Assembly (NCBI RefSeq): GCF_001645385.1 | Contig: NZ_LVHI01000013.1 | Location: 31,712-95,711 of the forward strand | Reading direction: 5' to 3' | Origin: Rhodococcoides kyotonense | GTDB lineage: Bacteria; Actinomycetota; Actinomycetes; Mycobacteriales; Mycobacteriaceae | Length of the DNA stretch: 64,000 bases | Part shown: one piece after another, positions 50,656 to 60,134 of the stretch | Numbering within the stretch: position 1 is the first letter of the stretch | How the letters are laid out: the number at the start of each line of letters is the position of its first letter | Position numbers and translations under genes: made by a program | The notes under the pieces: generated by a model | Told to the model about the DNA's origin: nothing | The model's input: the letters and a program-made list of their open reading frames with translations, nothing else | Databases searched by the model: none

Positions 50656-52550
50656 CCAAGAAGCCGACCTCCAAAGGAGCCGGGACATCGTCGTCGACGT
50701 TCCCGCTGATCGCCGTCTCGGTGGTGATCGTGCTGATCGCGCTCGGCTACGGCTCACTGTGGCTCGGGCACGTATTCGTCGACACCGGTGAAGATATCCC
50801 CGCCAACCCGTTCGGGGCGCTGTTCTCAGTCGCCGGCGGGACGCTGACGTGGCCGAGCGTGTCGACATGGATCTTCGTGATCGCGGTAATCATCGTCTCC
50901 GGTCTCACCGGCGTCGTCACCGCAGCCCGCGCAACGGACAGCGGCAAGAACGACGTCGACGCCAAGGCCCGCCTGATGGGACCGACATCGAAGCTGACCG
51001 GGGTGACCGGCAAACAGGCACGCGAACGTGCGAAGTCGCTGCGATCCGATCTTGCCGAGGTGGACACCCTCGACGACTCCGACATCGGAGTCGTCGTCGG
51101 ACGCACCGTCCAGGGCAATCAGAAGGTATTCATGTCGTGGGAGGACATGCTGTTCGCCCTCGCCGGGCCGCGTATGGGCAAGACGGCGGCGTTGGCGATC
51201 GACGCACTGTGCACCGCACCCGGCGCGGCGCTGTTCACCTCGAACAAGCGGGACGGTCATGATTTCACTCGCGGTGTCCGCGAGCAGCTCGGCACGGTGT
51301 GGCGATACGACCTGCAGGGAATCGCCGAAGGGCCGCTCACCACGGGCGACGGGTTCTGGTGGAATCCGCTGCGCGGAATCGACACCATCGTCGCCGCCCG
51401 CAAGCTCGCCTCGTACTTCGCTGCCGCCTCGCGCGATGATTCGGCCAAAGTCGATGCCTACTTCGACGGCGGCGCACAGGAATTGTTGGCGCAGATGATG
51501 TTCGCGTCCGCGTGCGGTGGCGGAGATCTGCTGCACGTCTACGGCTGGCTCTCCGACGAGGCGAACGAACTGCCCCAGAAGCTGCTGCTGGAGCACGGGC
51601 ACGCCATCGTCGCGATGCGCCTGAAATCGACGAGCGATCTCAACCCGCGCCAGCGAGATGGCCTGTACGACATGGCCCGCCGGTTCATCGGCCTGCTGGA
51701 AGAGAAGTCCTACGCGATGTCGATCCTGCCGCCGAACAGAGTCGACCTCGGGGTCGAGGACACTCCGGACACCACGATCGGTGCCGGAGTGAAATATCCG
51801 CACGCGATGACAGAGTTCGTCGTCGAGAAGTTCGTCACCAGCCGTGACACCCTCTACGCGCTGTCGAAGGAAGGCCCGGACTCCTCCTCGGCGCTCACCA
51901 CCGCGCTGATCGGGTCGATCATCGACGCCGCCCAGCGCGTCGCACGGCGTAGCCCGCGCGGCCGGCTACCGGTGCCGATGCTGTGCATCCTCGACGAGGC
52001 CGCGAACGTCTGCCGCCTCCCCGAACTCCCGGCCTGGTACTCCCACCTCGGCTCGCAAGGGATCTGTGTGATGACGATCGTGCAGAACCTCTCCCAGGCT
52101 CAGAAGGTGTGGGGCCAAGACGGGGTCAAGCAGCTCCTCGATGCCGCGAACTTCCTCTGGTACGGCGGCGGACTCAAGGACAAGACCACCCTGTCCGAGC
52201 TGTCCGCGCTCGTCGGCGACCACGACGTCGAACGCTGGTCCAACTCCCGCAGTGGCGGCATGTTCGACAGCGGCTCGTCCTCGAAGTCGCAGTCCTGGTC
52301 GAAAGAGCCGATCCTGACCGTCGACGACCTCGGAGCGATCCCGAAAACCCGTGCACTGGTCTTGATCTCCGGCAACCGGCCGGTGTTGGTGGTGAAGGTG
52401 TACTGGTCCGACGGACCGAACGCCAACGGCATCGACTCCTCGTTCGCCCGCTACGGCATCCCCGAAAAGGACCTGATTCAGATCGAGCGAACAGCGGCCC
52501 CGACCGCCGAGACAGTCACGGCCATCAGCGACGAGGAGCCGTACCGATGA
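50649..52550 (+). CDS. VirD4/TraG-type coupling protein
   Basis: A 633-residue coupling ATPase. Two N-terminal transmembrane helices (about 20-40 and 75-97) precede a RecA-like motor with Walker A GPRMGKT (about 172-178) and Walker B MLCILDEAANVCRLPELP (about 445-462). Such proteins dock the relaxase-DNA complex onto the T4SS and pump DNA. The first codon is ATG 50649 or GTG 50652. It is coupled to the DUF4913 gene by ATGA. It is separated from the main T4SS operon by the defence island, but the orientation is the same. Confidence 0.9.
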   Translation: MVTKKPTSKGAGTSSSTFPLIAVSVVIVLIALGYGSLWLGHVFVDTGEDIPANPFGALFSVAGGTLTWPSVSTWIFVIAVIIVSGLTGVVTAARATDSGKNDVDAKARLMGPTSKLTGVTGKQARERAKSLRSDLAEVDTLDDSDIGVVVGRTVQGNQKVFMSWEDMLFALAGPRMGKTAALAIDALCTAPGAALFTSNKRDGHDFTRGVREQLGTVWRYDLQGIAEGPLTTGDGFWWNPLRGIDTIVAARKLASYFAAASRDDSAKVDAYFDGGAQELLAQMMFASACGGGDLLHVYGWLSDEANELPQKLLLEHGHAIVAMRLKSTSDLNPRQRDGLYDMARRFIGLLEEKSYAMSILPPNRVDLGVEDTPDTTIGAGVKYPHAMTEFVVEKFVTSRDTLYALSKEGPDSSSALTTALIGSIIDAAQRVARRSPRGRLPVPMLCILDEAANVCRLPELPAWYSHLGSQGICVMTIVQNLSQAQKVWGQDGVKQLLDAANFLWYGGGLKDKTTLSELSALVGDHDVERWSNSRSGGMFDSGSSSKSQSWSKEPILTVDDLGAIPKTRALVLISGNRPVLVVKVYWSDGPNANGIDSSFARYGIPEKDLIQIERTAAPTAETVTAISDEEPYR

Positions 52551-53014
52551 CCGAATACGACGAGACCAGTTTCGACGAGACCGAATTCGACGAGACGACA
52601 TTCGACGAGACCGGACACGACGAGATCCCCTCGACCGACAAGGAAAAGCCCCGACGATTTCCCACGTTCGACGCTTGGTTCGATGCGTGGTTCTCGGCGA
52701 TCGTCTCCCGCAAACTGTCGTCCTCGCCCGGCAAGAACCAGGTGTTCTGCCCGAGTTGGTGGGAGCACCCCGAAGTCGTGGTGCGGCTGCACTCGTTGTG
52801 GACCGCATGGGAGTCCGCGACGGCCGCCGATGACGACGGGGCGGCGATGTCGGGGTGGTGGGTCCATCACGCCGACCCACAGTTGCGCACGATGCTCGAC
52901 GCCGAACACGGCCCGATGTATCGGTGCAGCCGCGATTCCCATCAGAACACCCCGGCGCTGCGCAACGAGTTCGTCGCTGCACCGCCCGGATGGTTCGACG
53001 ACTTGGGCGTCTGA
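52547..53014 (+). CDS. DUF4913 protein with acidic pentapeptide repeats
   Basis: A 155-residue protein. The N-terminus holds four tandem (F/Y)DETx pentapeptides (residues 4-23, DNA 52556-52615, 15-bp unit). The rest matches DUF4913: VFCPSWWEHPEVVVRLHSLW, then WVHHADPQLRTMLD. DUF4913 proteins are regular neighbours of coupling proteins on actinobacterial conjugative plasmids. The acidic repeat tail is the type that binds basic relaxosome or coupling partners. The function is otherwise unknown. Confidence 0.8.
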   Translation: MTEYDETSFDETEFDETTFDETGHDEIPSTDKEKPRRFPTFDAWFDAWFSAIVSRKLSSSPGKNQVFCPSWWEHPEVVVRLHSLWTAWESATAADDDGAAMSGWWVHHADPQLRTMLDAEHGPMYRCSRDSHQNTPALRNEFVAAPPGWFDDLGV

Positions 53015-53054
53015 TCGCGAAAACCTGACACAACCCCTGACCGAAGTAGCCAGA

Positions 53055-53086
53055 GGCCCTGGTGGGTGGCTAGACCCACCAGGGCC
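53055..53086. terminator. Perfect hairpin after the coupling-protein operon
   Basis: GGCCCTGGTGGGT (53055-53067) and ACCCACCAGGGCC (53074-53086) are perfect 13-bp arms with a 6-nt loop, 40 bp after the DUF4913 stop. There is no T-run, as often in high-GC actinobacteria. It should end the coupling operon, or act as a partial terminator before the next genes. Confidence 0.7.
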
Positions 53087-53199
53087 GATGTGGCCGGAGA
53101 GTGCGTCTCCGACCGACGACGACGGTAGCGACCGCCTCCCACCACAGCAGGTGCGGGTTGCGTACGCCCGTCTCGCCCGACTCCAGGAGCGCACCCACC

Positions 53200-53263
53200 A
53201 TGGCCAGAGATTCCGACGATTTCCAGCTCGATTTGTTCGCCGAGACAGAGGACAGTGACACCC
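53200..53263 (+). other. Short leader reading frame with a sliding-clamp-binding motif
   Basis: ATG at 53200 with AGGAG 8 nt upstream opens a frame whose first residues are MARDSDDFQLDLFAE. QLDLF matches the bacterial beta-clamp-binding consensus QL(S/D)LF. The frame then runs, without a stop, under the gene at 53264-53878 and into the methylase-helicase frame. Past 53263 its residues look like a shadow of the other gene. It may be a remnant N-terminus of the methylase-helicase. Confidence 0.4.
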
Positions 53264-53878
53264 ATGATCGACCCGATAACGCAAGAAATAATGAAGCTGT
53301 ATCTCGAGCATCAGGGGCTGCCGCCGGAGTTGAACCCGGACGATCAGCAGGAGTTCCTCGAGCGCGAGAGCGAGCGGATAGCGGAGCGGATCGACAACAT
53401 GAAGGTCCACATGCAGAGCCAGGTCCTGGAGAGGTATCTGCGGGAGAACGGCGAGCCGGCCCCGTTCATGGAGCAGGTGGGCTTGATCAACCAGGCGTGG
53501 GCGCAGGCGACGGACTTCGTGATCAACGAGGAGATCTACAACCAGCTCCCGGTGGAGATGGAGGCCTATCCGCCGGATCAGGAGAGCCCGGAAGCGGAAG
53601 CAGAACGGGACCGGGCACGGATCCAGGTGCACCGGAGCGATCCGGAACGGTGGCGCGATCCGCTGAACTGCGCGGATCCGATCCAGTCGACGCTGTGGCT
53701 GACGGACGCACTGTGGAAAGACAAGCCGGTGCAGTTCCGGTACTACGCGATGCATCTGCTGCAGGCGAGGATCGAGGACGACCTGCCCTACCCGACCTCG
53801 CAGAGCCACCCGCTGTTTCCATCGTTCACGAGCCTGCTCGACGAGAGGGTGGCCGAGCACGCGGCAAGCGGAAAGTAA
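53264..53878 (+). CDS. Hypothetical protein embedded before the methylase-helicase
   Basis: A 204-residue soluble helical protein with normal high-GC third positions, so this frame is the real coding one across the segment. It begins MIDPITQEIMKLYLEHQGLP and contains FMEQVGLINQAWAQATDFVI and FRYYAMHLLQARIEDDLPYP. GAGGA lies about 11 nt before the ATG. Its TAA stop overlaps the proposed beginning of the methylase-helicase as GTAA. No family is recognised. Confidence 0.72.
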   Translation: MIDPITQEIMKLYLEHQGLPPELNPDDQQEFLERESERIAERIDNMKVHMQSQVLERYLRENGEPAPFMEQVGLINQAWAQATDFVINEEIYNQLPVEMEAYPPDQESPEAEAERDRARIQVHRSDPERWRDPLNCADPIQSTLWLTDALWKDKPVQFRYYAMHLLQARIEDDLPYPTSQSHPLFPSFTSLLDERVAEHAASGK

Positions 53879-56800
53879 ACCGCCGCAGCGAATCCGACGC
53901 CCAACTGGATCTGTTCGCGTTCGACGCCGACGGGGCCGCACCGATCGACCCGAGCGCCGCCGACATCGGCGGCACACCGCTCCCCGACCCGGTCGATCCC
54001 GAGATCCTCGACGCCGCTGCCGACATCGAACCGGACGTTGCTGTGCAGATCGCGGCACCGACACCGACGGAACTCGTACGCGATGCCTACGGACGGCTGG
54101 CGCGCGAGGACGAAGCCTATGTGCGGCTGTTCCGGATCCGCGCCGACCTCGCCGGCACTCTGACCGACGCGCAGATCACCGACGCACTCATGGAGCTGCG
54201 GCGCGACGGCGACATCTCTCTGATTCCCGAAGAAAACCAGAAAACCCTCGGCCCCGACGATCACGCTGCCGCGATCAGCTACGGCAACCAGAACCGGCAC
54301 CTGATCGCCATCGATGGTCGCCGCGTCGACCAACTCCTCACCGCACCGAACCACACCACGCCGAACACTGCCCCAGGCGTTGCAGAGTCCGACTCCCCCG
54401 CAGTCGACCCGAGTACCGCAGCCCCGGACACAGCCGAAGGCATGACGGTCGACACGCAGACGGTCGCCGAGCGACTGTGGAACGTCGAGCCCGTCGACTT
54501 CCGTCCCGGCACAGAGGTTCTCGTGCCGTCCGGAGCGAAGGCGAGGGTGGCGGCGAACATCGACGCGCTACGCACCCTCGCCGTCGTCACTGCGCAGGAT
54601 CGCTACGCCACCGCCGACGAGCAAGCGATCCTGGCGCGCTGGTCGAGTTGGGGTGCGACCCCGCAGGTCTTCGACCCGCGCCGCGACGACTGGAGTACCG
54701 AACGCGAGCAGGTCCGCACGTTGCTCGACGACACCGCGTGGGCGCAGGCGCAGCGGACCATTCTCAACGCTCACTACACCGACCCCGCTATTGCCGCGGC
54801 GATGTGGCAGGCCACCATTCGGGCCGGGTTCACCGGTGGCCGCGTCCTCGAACCGGGTTGCGGGGCAGGGACGTTCATCGCTCACGCTCCGGCATCGGCG
54901 CAGATGGTAGGGGTGGAGCTCGACGCCACCACCGCTGCGATCGCCGCGGCATTGAATCCGTCGGCGCAGATCCGCGGCGAAGGATTCGAGAAGACCACCG
55001 CACCGGAGTCATCGTTCACCGCTGCGATCGGCAACGTCCCGTTCGGCGACTATCGGCTCTACGACCCGGTCCACAATCAGGCCAAGCACTCGATCCACAA
55101 CCACTTCATCGTCAAATCGTTGGCGATGACCGCACCCGGCGGGTACGTCACCGTTCTGACCTCCCGCTACACCCTCGACGCCCAGAACCAGCGAGCCCGC
55201 CGCGACATCGCCGCCCTCGGCGACCTCGTCGGGGCAGTGAGGTTGCCGTCCACCGCGTTCCGGCGTGTGGCCGGGACGGAGGTCGTCACCGACATTCTGG
55301 TGTTGCGTCGCCGCGAGGACGGTAAGAAGCCGGCGCTGCTCACCGAGCGGTTTCTGCAGCTCGACAACGCGACCGCGCTCGATGATGCCGGCGAGGACAA
55401 GGGCGTGCCGATCAACGCCGTCTACACCGATCACCCCGAATGGCTACTCGGTGAGCTGAGGGTCGGGCACGGCATGTACGGGGGCGACACTCTGTCCGTC
55501 GCAGCGCACGACGGCGTCGATCTCCCGGCGCTGGTCGAAGAGCGGCTCGGCGTCATCGTCGACGCCGCGAAAGCTGACGGTCTCGGACACACCGCGTCGT
55601 GGCGCGACACCCTCGGCCCGACCCGCGAGGACTTCGAGCGTGGTTTGCTCGCAGCAGGACGCGGCCCCGCCGAGAACGATCTGGCTGTGGGAACACTGCG
55701 CCACGACGACCAGGCGAACACGATCGAATGCTGGAACTCTCGGGAGTGGGAGCCGGTGAACACCCGCGGAGCCAAGCAGGTGGCGGAATGGGGCGAGCTG
55801 TTGGCCCTGCGCGACACCACCCGCGCGTTGATCGAGTCGCAGAAGAACGCTGCTACCAGTCCAGGGCAGCGGCAAGCCTTGCGGGAGATCCTGGGTGAGC
55901 AGTACGACGCCTACGTCGCCCGCTACGGCTGGATCAACCGGTTCGCGATGACCGTGCCCAAAGACCTCACCGAGGCCCAGCACGACGCCGCTCTGACAAA
56001 ATTGATCGACACCTGGCGTAAGGACGAAGGGGTCGCCGGAGACCCGTACGCCGGGGAGATCCCCGAAGACGTCTACGACCGACTGTCCGACGATGCGTGG
56101 ATCAACCCCCGACAGCCCACCAAGCTCCAAAGCCACCTCGGCAAAGCGCTACGCACCGATCCGACGTTCGCGCCGGTGTTCGCGCTCGAACACTTCGACG
56201 AGGAGACGATGACCGCCCGTAAGGCGGCGATCTTCCACACCGACGTTCTGCATTCACGTGAGTTGCGGGACTATGCCGAGACCGTCGACGAGGCGATGGC
56301 CATCAGTCTCGACGAGCAGGCGCGTCTGGACGTCGGACGGATCGCCGAGCTGCTCGGAACGACCGTCGAGCAGGCCGAAACACAGATGGAGGGGCGGGCC
56401 TTCCGCACGCTGACCGATCCGACCCGGTGGGTGTCATCGTCGAGGTATCTGTCGGGCAATGTCCGCACCAAACTCGCCGACGCCGAAGAGATCGCCGCGC
56501 TCGATCCCCGCTACCAGGCGAACGTCGACGCATTGACCGCGGTCATCCCGCCGCGCAAGACCGATGTCGATGTCTCCCTCGGTGCCCCGTGGGTGCCGAT
56601 CGAGACCTACACCCAGTTCGTCCGCGAGACGTTCGAGGTGCCGAGCGATGTCTCGGTGACCATCGAACGGGCGTCGGGGCGCTGGGAGGTATCTGTCGGC
56701 CACTACCCTGGCAGCAACGAGCAGGACCTCAAGTGGGCACTGATGCCCAAACGTCACGCATGGTCGACGAAGTTCAACTTCGAGCACCGTCCCGCCGAAG

Positions 56801-59800
56801 ACCGCGGGATCGCCAACGCCGGGATGCGCGCTGGGGACTACACATGGAAAGAGCTTCTCCAAGACCTGCTCAACAGCGACACCGTCGAGATCACCAGCTC
56901 GAAGGAGTTCCGTGATCGTGCTGGCGCGGGCGCAATCCACGATGCTGCGACCCGCGCCGCGCAATCGAAGGCCCGGCGGCTCTCACAAGAGTTCGGGCAG
57001 TGGGCGCTGCACGCCGACGAGGTGCGCCGCGAGCAGCTCCTCGACATCTACAACGACAAGTTCAATTCGCTTGTCGCACCGGTGCATTCGGGTGCACATA
57101 TGTCCCTCCCCGGTCTCGGGGACAAGTACTCGCCGTACCCGTACCAACGCGATGCCGCTGCGCGGATCGTCTCCGAGCCGACGGTGCTGCTCGATCACGT
57201 CGTCGGGGCCGGCAAGACCGGCACCATCTTGATGGGCGCGATGGAGCTCAAACGCCTCGGGTTGGCGAACAAGCCGTGGGTGGTGGTGCCCAACCACATC
57301 ATCGACCAGGTCGTCCGCGAAGCGGGCCAGTGGTATCCCGGGGCGCGAATACTCTCCGGATCCGCCGCTACCGACGCCGAGGGGCGCCGATTGCTCGTCG
57401 CGCAGTCGGCCTCGCAGGACTGGGACATGGTCATCGTGCCGCGGTCGGTGTTCTCCTCGATCGGTGTCGACCCCGGTACCAAAGCGGAATACATTCGTGG
57501 GCAGGTCGCCGAGCTGGACGACGAACTCGGCAACGTCGACGAAGGTCTGACCAAGAAGCGGCTCGAAGCGATGAAGGCCAAGCTCGAAGAAAGGCTCGAA
57601 ACCGCCCTCGAACAGGCCGGCAAGGATCGGGGGCTCACGTTCGAGGCGTCGGGTGCGGACTACCTGTTCATCGACGAAGCCCACGAGTTCAAGAACCTGG
57701 CGCGCGCCTCCGGTGTGACCGAGCTTGCCAATTCCGGCTCGCACCGGGCGACCGACATGGATCTCAAGCTGAACTATCTGCGGTCGATGCGCCGCGAAGA
57801 GGCGATCACCAAGGGCATCCCGCCGGAGGAGTACATCGAGCGGGTCGCCACGTTCGCCACCGGCACCCCGGTCGCGAACTCCCTCGCGGAGCTGTGGGTG
57901 ATGCAGCACTACCTGCGTCCGGATCTCCTCGAGGACGCCGGGGTGTCCACGATCAACGACTGGGGAGCAACATTCACCGACACCGTCGAACGAGTCGAGC
58001 TGAACTCGTCCGGATCGAGACTGCGGGCAGTGACCCGGGTCGGCGAATTCACCAACGTCGGTGATCTCATCGGAATGACCAGCGTCTACACCGACGCGGT
58101 CACCCGTGATCAGGTGCCGGCGAACCTGCCCGTCAAGGACGGTGGCCGCAACACCGACGTCACGTTCACCCCGGCCCTCGAGGTGCAGGACTTCATCGCC
58201 GACCTGGGGTATCGCGCCGATCACGCCGACGCGAAACGTCCGGATCTCGACAATGCGCTCAAGGTCGCCAACGACGGCCGCAACGCCACCCTCGACCCCA
58301 GGGTCGCGCACCTCGATCCGGCACCACCGGAGCATTCCCGCGCCCACATCGTCGCGCAACGAATCCTGGACGTGCACAACAACTCCAGCGAGAACACCTA
58401 CCTCGATGCCTCCGGTGAACCGCACCCGACACCGGGTGCGTTGCAGATCGTGTTCTGTGACCGATCCACCCCGAAAGCCGACGGGTCGTGGTCGATCTAC
58501 GACGGGATCCGCGACGAGCTGCTCGCCGGCGGAATGGAGCCCGCCCGGATCGCCTACGTCCACGACTACCCGAAGCCGTCGGAGAAGGCCCGCCTGTTCG
58601 AGATGTGCCGCACCGGACGGGTATCGGTGGTGTTCGGGTCCACCGAGAAGATGGGCACCGGCACCAACATCCAGGACCGGGCGATCGCGTTGCATCACGT
58701 CGACGTGCCGTGGCGACCGGCCGACCTCGAACAGCGAGAGGGCCGAATCATCCGGCAGGGCAACCAGAACGCGCACGTGAAGGTGTTCAACTACGTCGCA
58801 GAGAAGACCTTCGACACCGTGATGTGGCAGACCGTGCACCGCAAGGCCCACTTCATCGAACAGCTCAAGAAAGCGGACCGCTCGATGCGCCGCGTGGTCG
58901 ACCTCGACAGCGACTCGCTCGCCGAGAACTCGGCCATGACCAAAGCACTGGCCACCGGCGACGATCGCTACATCCAGCAGATCGAACTCGACTCCCAGCT
59001 CCAGGAGCTCCAGTCCGAAGCGGATTCGCATTTCGCCGAGCAACGCTCCATCGAACGCGACCGCGACCGGCTGCGCCGCGAAGTGCCCCGCGCACGCCAG
59101 CGGGTCGCCGGATTGAAAGAAGCAGCACCGGTGCTCAAAGGCCGGCGCGAGGTCGAGCAGTGGCCCGGAATGACCATCCGCGGGAAGTTCTACGACACCC
59201 GCAGCGACGCCGCGAACGCGATGGCCAACGCTTTGCAGGGCACCTACCAGGCCCTCAAGGGCGAAGGATTGACCAAGACGATGGTGGTCGCCGAGATGAG
59301 CGGATTCCCGATCGAGGCGTCCCGCTCCATGCAGGACAGTGCGCTGTATCTCTCGTTCTCCGGTCTCGGTTCGTCGACGAAAGTGATCGAAGCCCACGAT
59401 CTGTATCCGAGGATCGGGGACGGGGAGCGCAGCCAACATTCACTCGGGCTGCTCACGCGGGTGGAGAACATGGCCTACACCGTCGACACCGACCTTGCGA
59501 AGGCCGAGCGCTCACTCGATCGAGACGAGCAACGCCTCGACGATCTCGAACTGGTCGAGCTGTCCGATTTTCCGAAAGCAGTGCAGCTCAAGGATCTCTC
59601 GGAGGAAGTCTCCCGATTGCGGCGAGAAATCAAGGACGCCGAAACCAGCCCCGAAGCCCTTGCACGGGACGCTGCCCGCGCGGAACGTGCTGCAGAGAAG
59701 GGCCGCGAGCCGAAGTGGTCGCTGATGCTCAACCCCACCAAAGCCCTCGTCGAAGATCTCGGAATGGGAAGCGCCGACGATGTGCGGGCCATGATGCACG

Positions 59801-60006
59801 CCAAAGCTGTTGCTGCTCAACATGCGAGCGCGCAGACCGCAGGAGGAAGCGAACATCTGAAATCGGGCGACACATCGACTCGGCCCGGACACTTCCTCCG
59901 CGCAGTAGAAGATGGGCCGGGGCCGGCCAAGCCGTGGAAGGGCACCGAGCGTGAGGGGCCGGAGCCGGGTCACGAACCTGACAACGGGTACGGCCTCGAC
60001 AGCTAG
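53875..60006 (+). CDS. Large N6-methylase/SNF2-type helicase (DarB-like)
   Basis: A protein of about 2,040 residues. Near its start it has QLDLFAF, a second clamp-binding motif. A methylase domain carries LEPGCGAGTF (near 325) and GNVPFGDY (near 385), the latter a variant NPPY seen in conjugative-element homologues. A SNF2/DEAD-type helicase follows: VVGAGKTGT (near 1110), FIDEAHEFKN (near 1265), TGTPVANSLAELW and REGRIIRQGNQN (near 1622). A coiled-coil region (about 1690-1920) and a polar tail end it. The plan matches P1 DarB and related antirestriction proteins. No ATG/GTG/TTG start exists near 53875, where the codon is GTA. Confidence 0.8.
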   Translation, partial: VNRRSESDAQLDLFAFDADGAAPIDPSAADIGGTPLPDPVDPEILDAAADIEPDVAVQIAAPTPTELVRDAYGRLAREDEAYVRLFRIRADLAGTLTDAQITDALMELRRDGDISLIPEENQKTLGPDDHAAAISYGNQNRHLIAIDGRRVDQLLTAPNHTTPNTAPGVAESDSPAVDPSTAAPDTAEGMTVDTQTVAERLWNVEPVDFRPGTEVLVPSGAKARVAANIDALRTLAVVTAQDRYATADEQAILARWSSWGATPQVFDPRRDDWSTEREQVRTLLDDTAWAQAQRTILNAHYTDPAIAAAMWQATIRAGFTGGRVLEPGCGAGTFIAHAPASAQMVGVELDATTAAIAAALNPSAQIRGEGFEKTTAPESSFTAAIGNVPFGDYRLYDPVHNQAKHSIHNHFIVKSLAMTAPGGYVTVLTSRYTLDAQNQRARRDIAALGDLVGAVRLPSTAFRRVAGTEVVTDILVLRRREDGKKPALLTERFLQLDNATALDDAGEDKGVPINAVYTDHPEWLLGELRVGHGMYGGDTLSVAAHDGVDLPALVEERLGVIVDAAKADGLGHTASWRDTLGPTREDFERGLLAAGRGPAENDLAVGTLRHDDQANTIECWNSREWEPVNTRGAKQVAEWGELLALRDTTRALIESQKNAATSPGQRQALREILGEQYDAYVARYGWINRFAMTVPKDLTEAQHDAALTKLIDTWRKDEGVAGDPYAGEIPEDVYDRLSDDAWINPRQPTKLQSHLGKALRTDPTFAPVFALEHFDEETMTARKAAIFHTDVLHSRELRDYAETVDEAMAISLDEQARLDVGRIAELLGTTVEQAETQMEGRAFRTLTDPTRWVSSSRYLSGNVRTKLADAEEIAALDPRYQANVDALTAVIPPRKTDVDVSLGAPWVPIETYTQFVRETFEVPSDVSVTIERASGRWEVSVGHYPGSNEQDLKWALMPKRHAWSTKFNFEHRPAEDRGIANAGMRAGDYTWKELLQDLLNSDTVEITSSKEFRDRAGAGAIHDAATRAAQSKARRLSQEFGQWALHADEVRREQLLDIYNDKFNSLVAPVHSGAHMSLPGLGDKYSPYPYQRDAAARIVSEPTVLLDHVVGAGKTGTILMGAMELKRLGLANKPWVVVPNHIIDQVVREAGQWYPGARILSGSAATDAEGRRLLVAQSASQDWDMVIVPRSVFSSIGVDPGTKAEYIRGQVAELDDELGNVDEGLTKKRLEAMKAKLEERLETALEQAGKDRGLTFEASGADYLFIDEAHEFKNLARASGVTELANSGSHRATDMDLKLNYLRSMRREEAITKGIPPEEYIERVATFATGTPVANSLAELWVMQHYLRPDLLEDAGVSTINDWGATFTDTVERVELNSSGSRLRAVTRVGEFTNVGDLIGMTSVYTDAVTRDQVPANLPVKDGGRNTDVTFTPALEVQDFIADLGYRADHADAKRPDLDNALKVANDGRNATLDPRVAHLDPAPPEHSRAHIVAQRILDVHNNSSENTYLDASGEPHPTPGALQIVFCDRSTPKADGSWSIYDGIRDELLAGGMEPARIAYVHDYPKPSEKARLFEMCRTGRVSVVFGSTEKMGTGTNIQDRAIALHHVDVPWRPADLEQREGRIIRQGNQNAHVKVFNYVAEKTFDTVMWQTVHRKAHFIEQLKKADRSMRRVVDLDSDSLAENSAMTKALATGDDRYIQQIELDSQLQELQSEADSHFAEQRSIERDRDRLRREVPRARQRVAGLKEAAPVLKGRREVEQWPGMTIRGKFYDTRSDAANAMANALQGTYQALKGEGLTKTMVVAEMSGFPIEASRSMQDSALYLSFSGLGSSTKVIEAHDLYPRIGDGERSQHSLGLLTRVENMAYTVDTDLAKAERSLDRDEQRLDDLELVELSDFPKAVQLKDLSEEVSRLRREIKDAETSPEALARDAARAERAAEKGREPKWSLMLNPTKALVEDLGMGSADDVRAMMHAKAVAAQHASAQTAGGSEHLKSGDTSTRPGHFLRAVEDGPGPAKPWKGTEREGPEPGHEPDNGYGLDS

Positions 60007-60024
60007 TCGACGAACTGCGCCGCT

Positions 60025-60068
60025 CGCGATTACGGTCCGTCAACAATTGTTGACGGACCGTAATCGCG
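60025..60068. terminator. 44-bp perfect palindrome after the methylase-helicase gene
   Basis: Two perfect 22-bp arms meet at 60046/60047; the left arm begins CGCGATTACGGTCCGTCAAC. It starts 18 bp after the stop codon at 60006 and faces the end of a convergent gene (60135). A bidirectional terminator is the simplest reading. The perfection and length are unusual, and the word TTACGGTCCGT resembles the repeats upstream of parA, so a protein-binding role is possible. Confidence 0.6.
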
Positions 60069-60134
60069 GCATGGATTTGCGGGGGACGCTGAGCCGAAAC
60101 CTGGGGCTCAGCACCTCGCAGCGTCCAGTGGCGG

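Noticed and set aside
53200..60006. One 2,268-codon gene starting at 53200
   Set aside because: Between 53264 and 53878 this frame reads as a Gly/Ala/Arg/Pro-rich shadow, while the other frame has normal coding third positions. It was kept only as one of several options in the findings.
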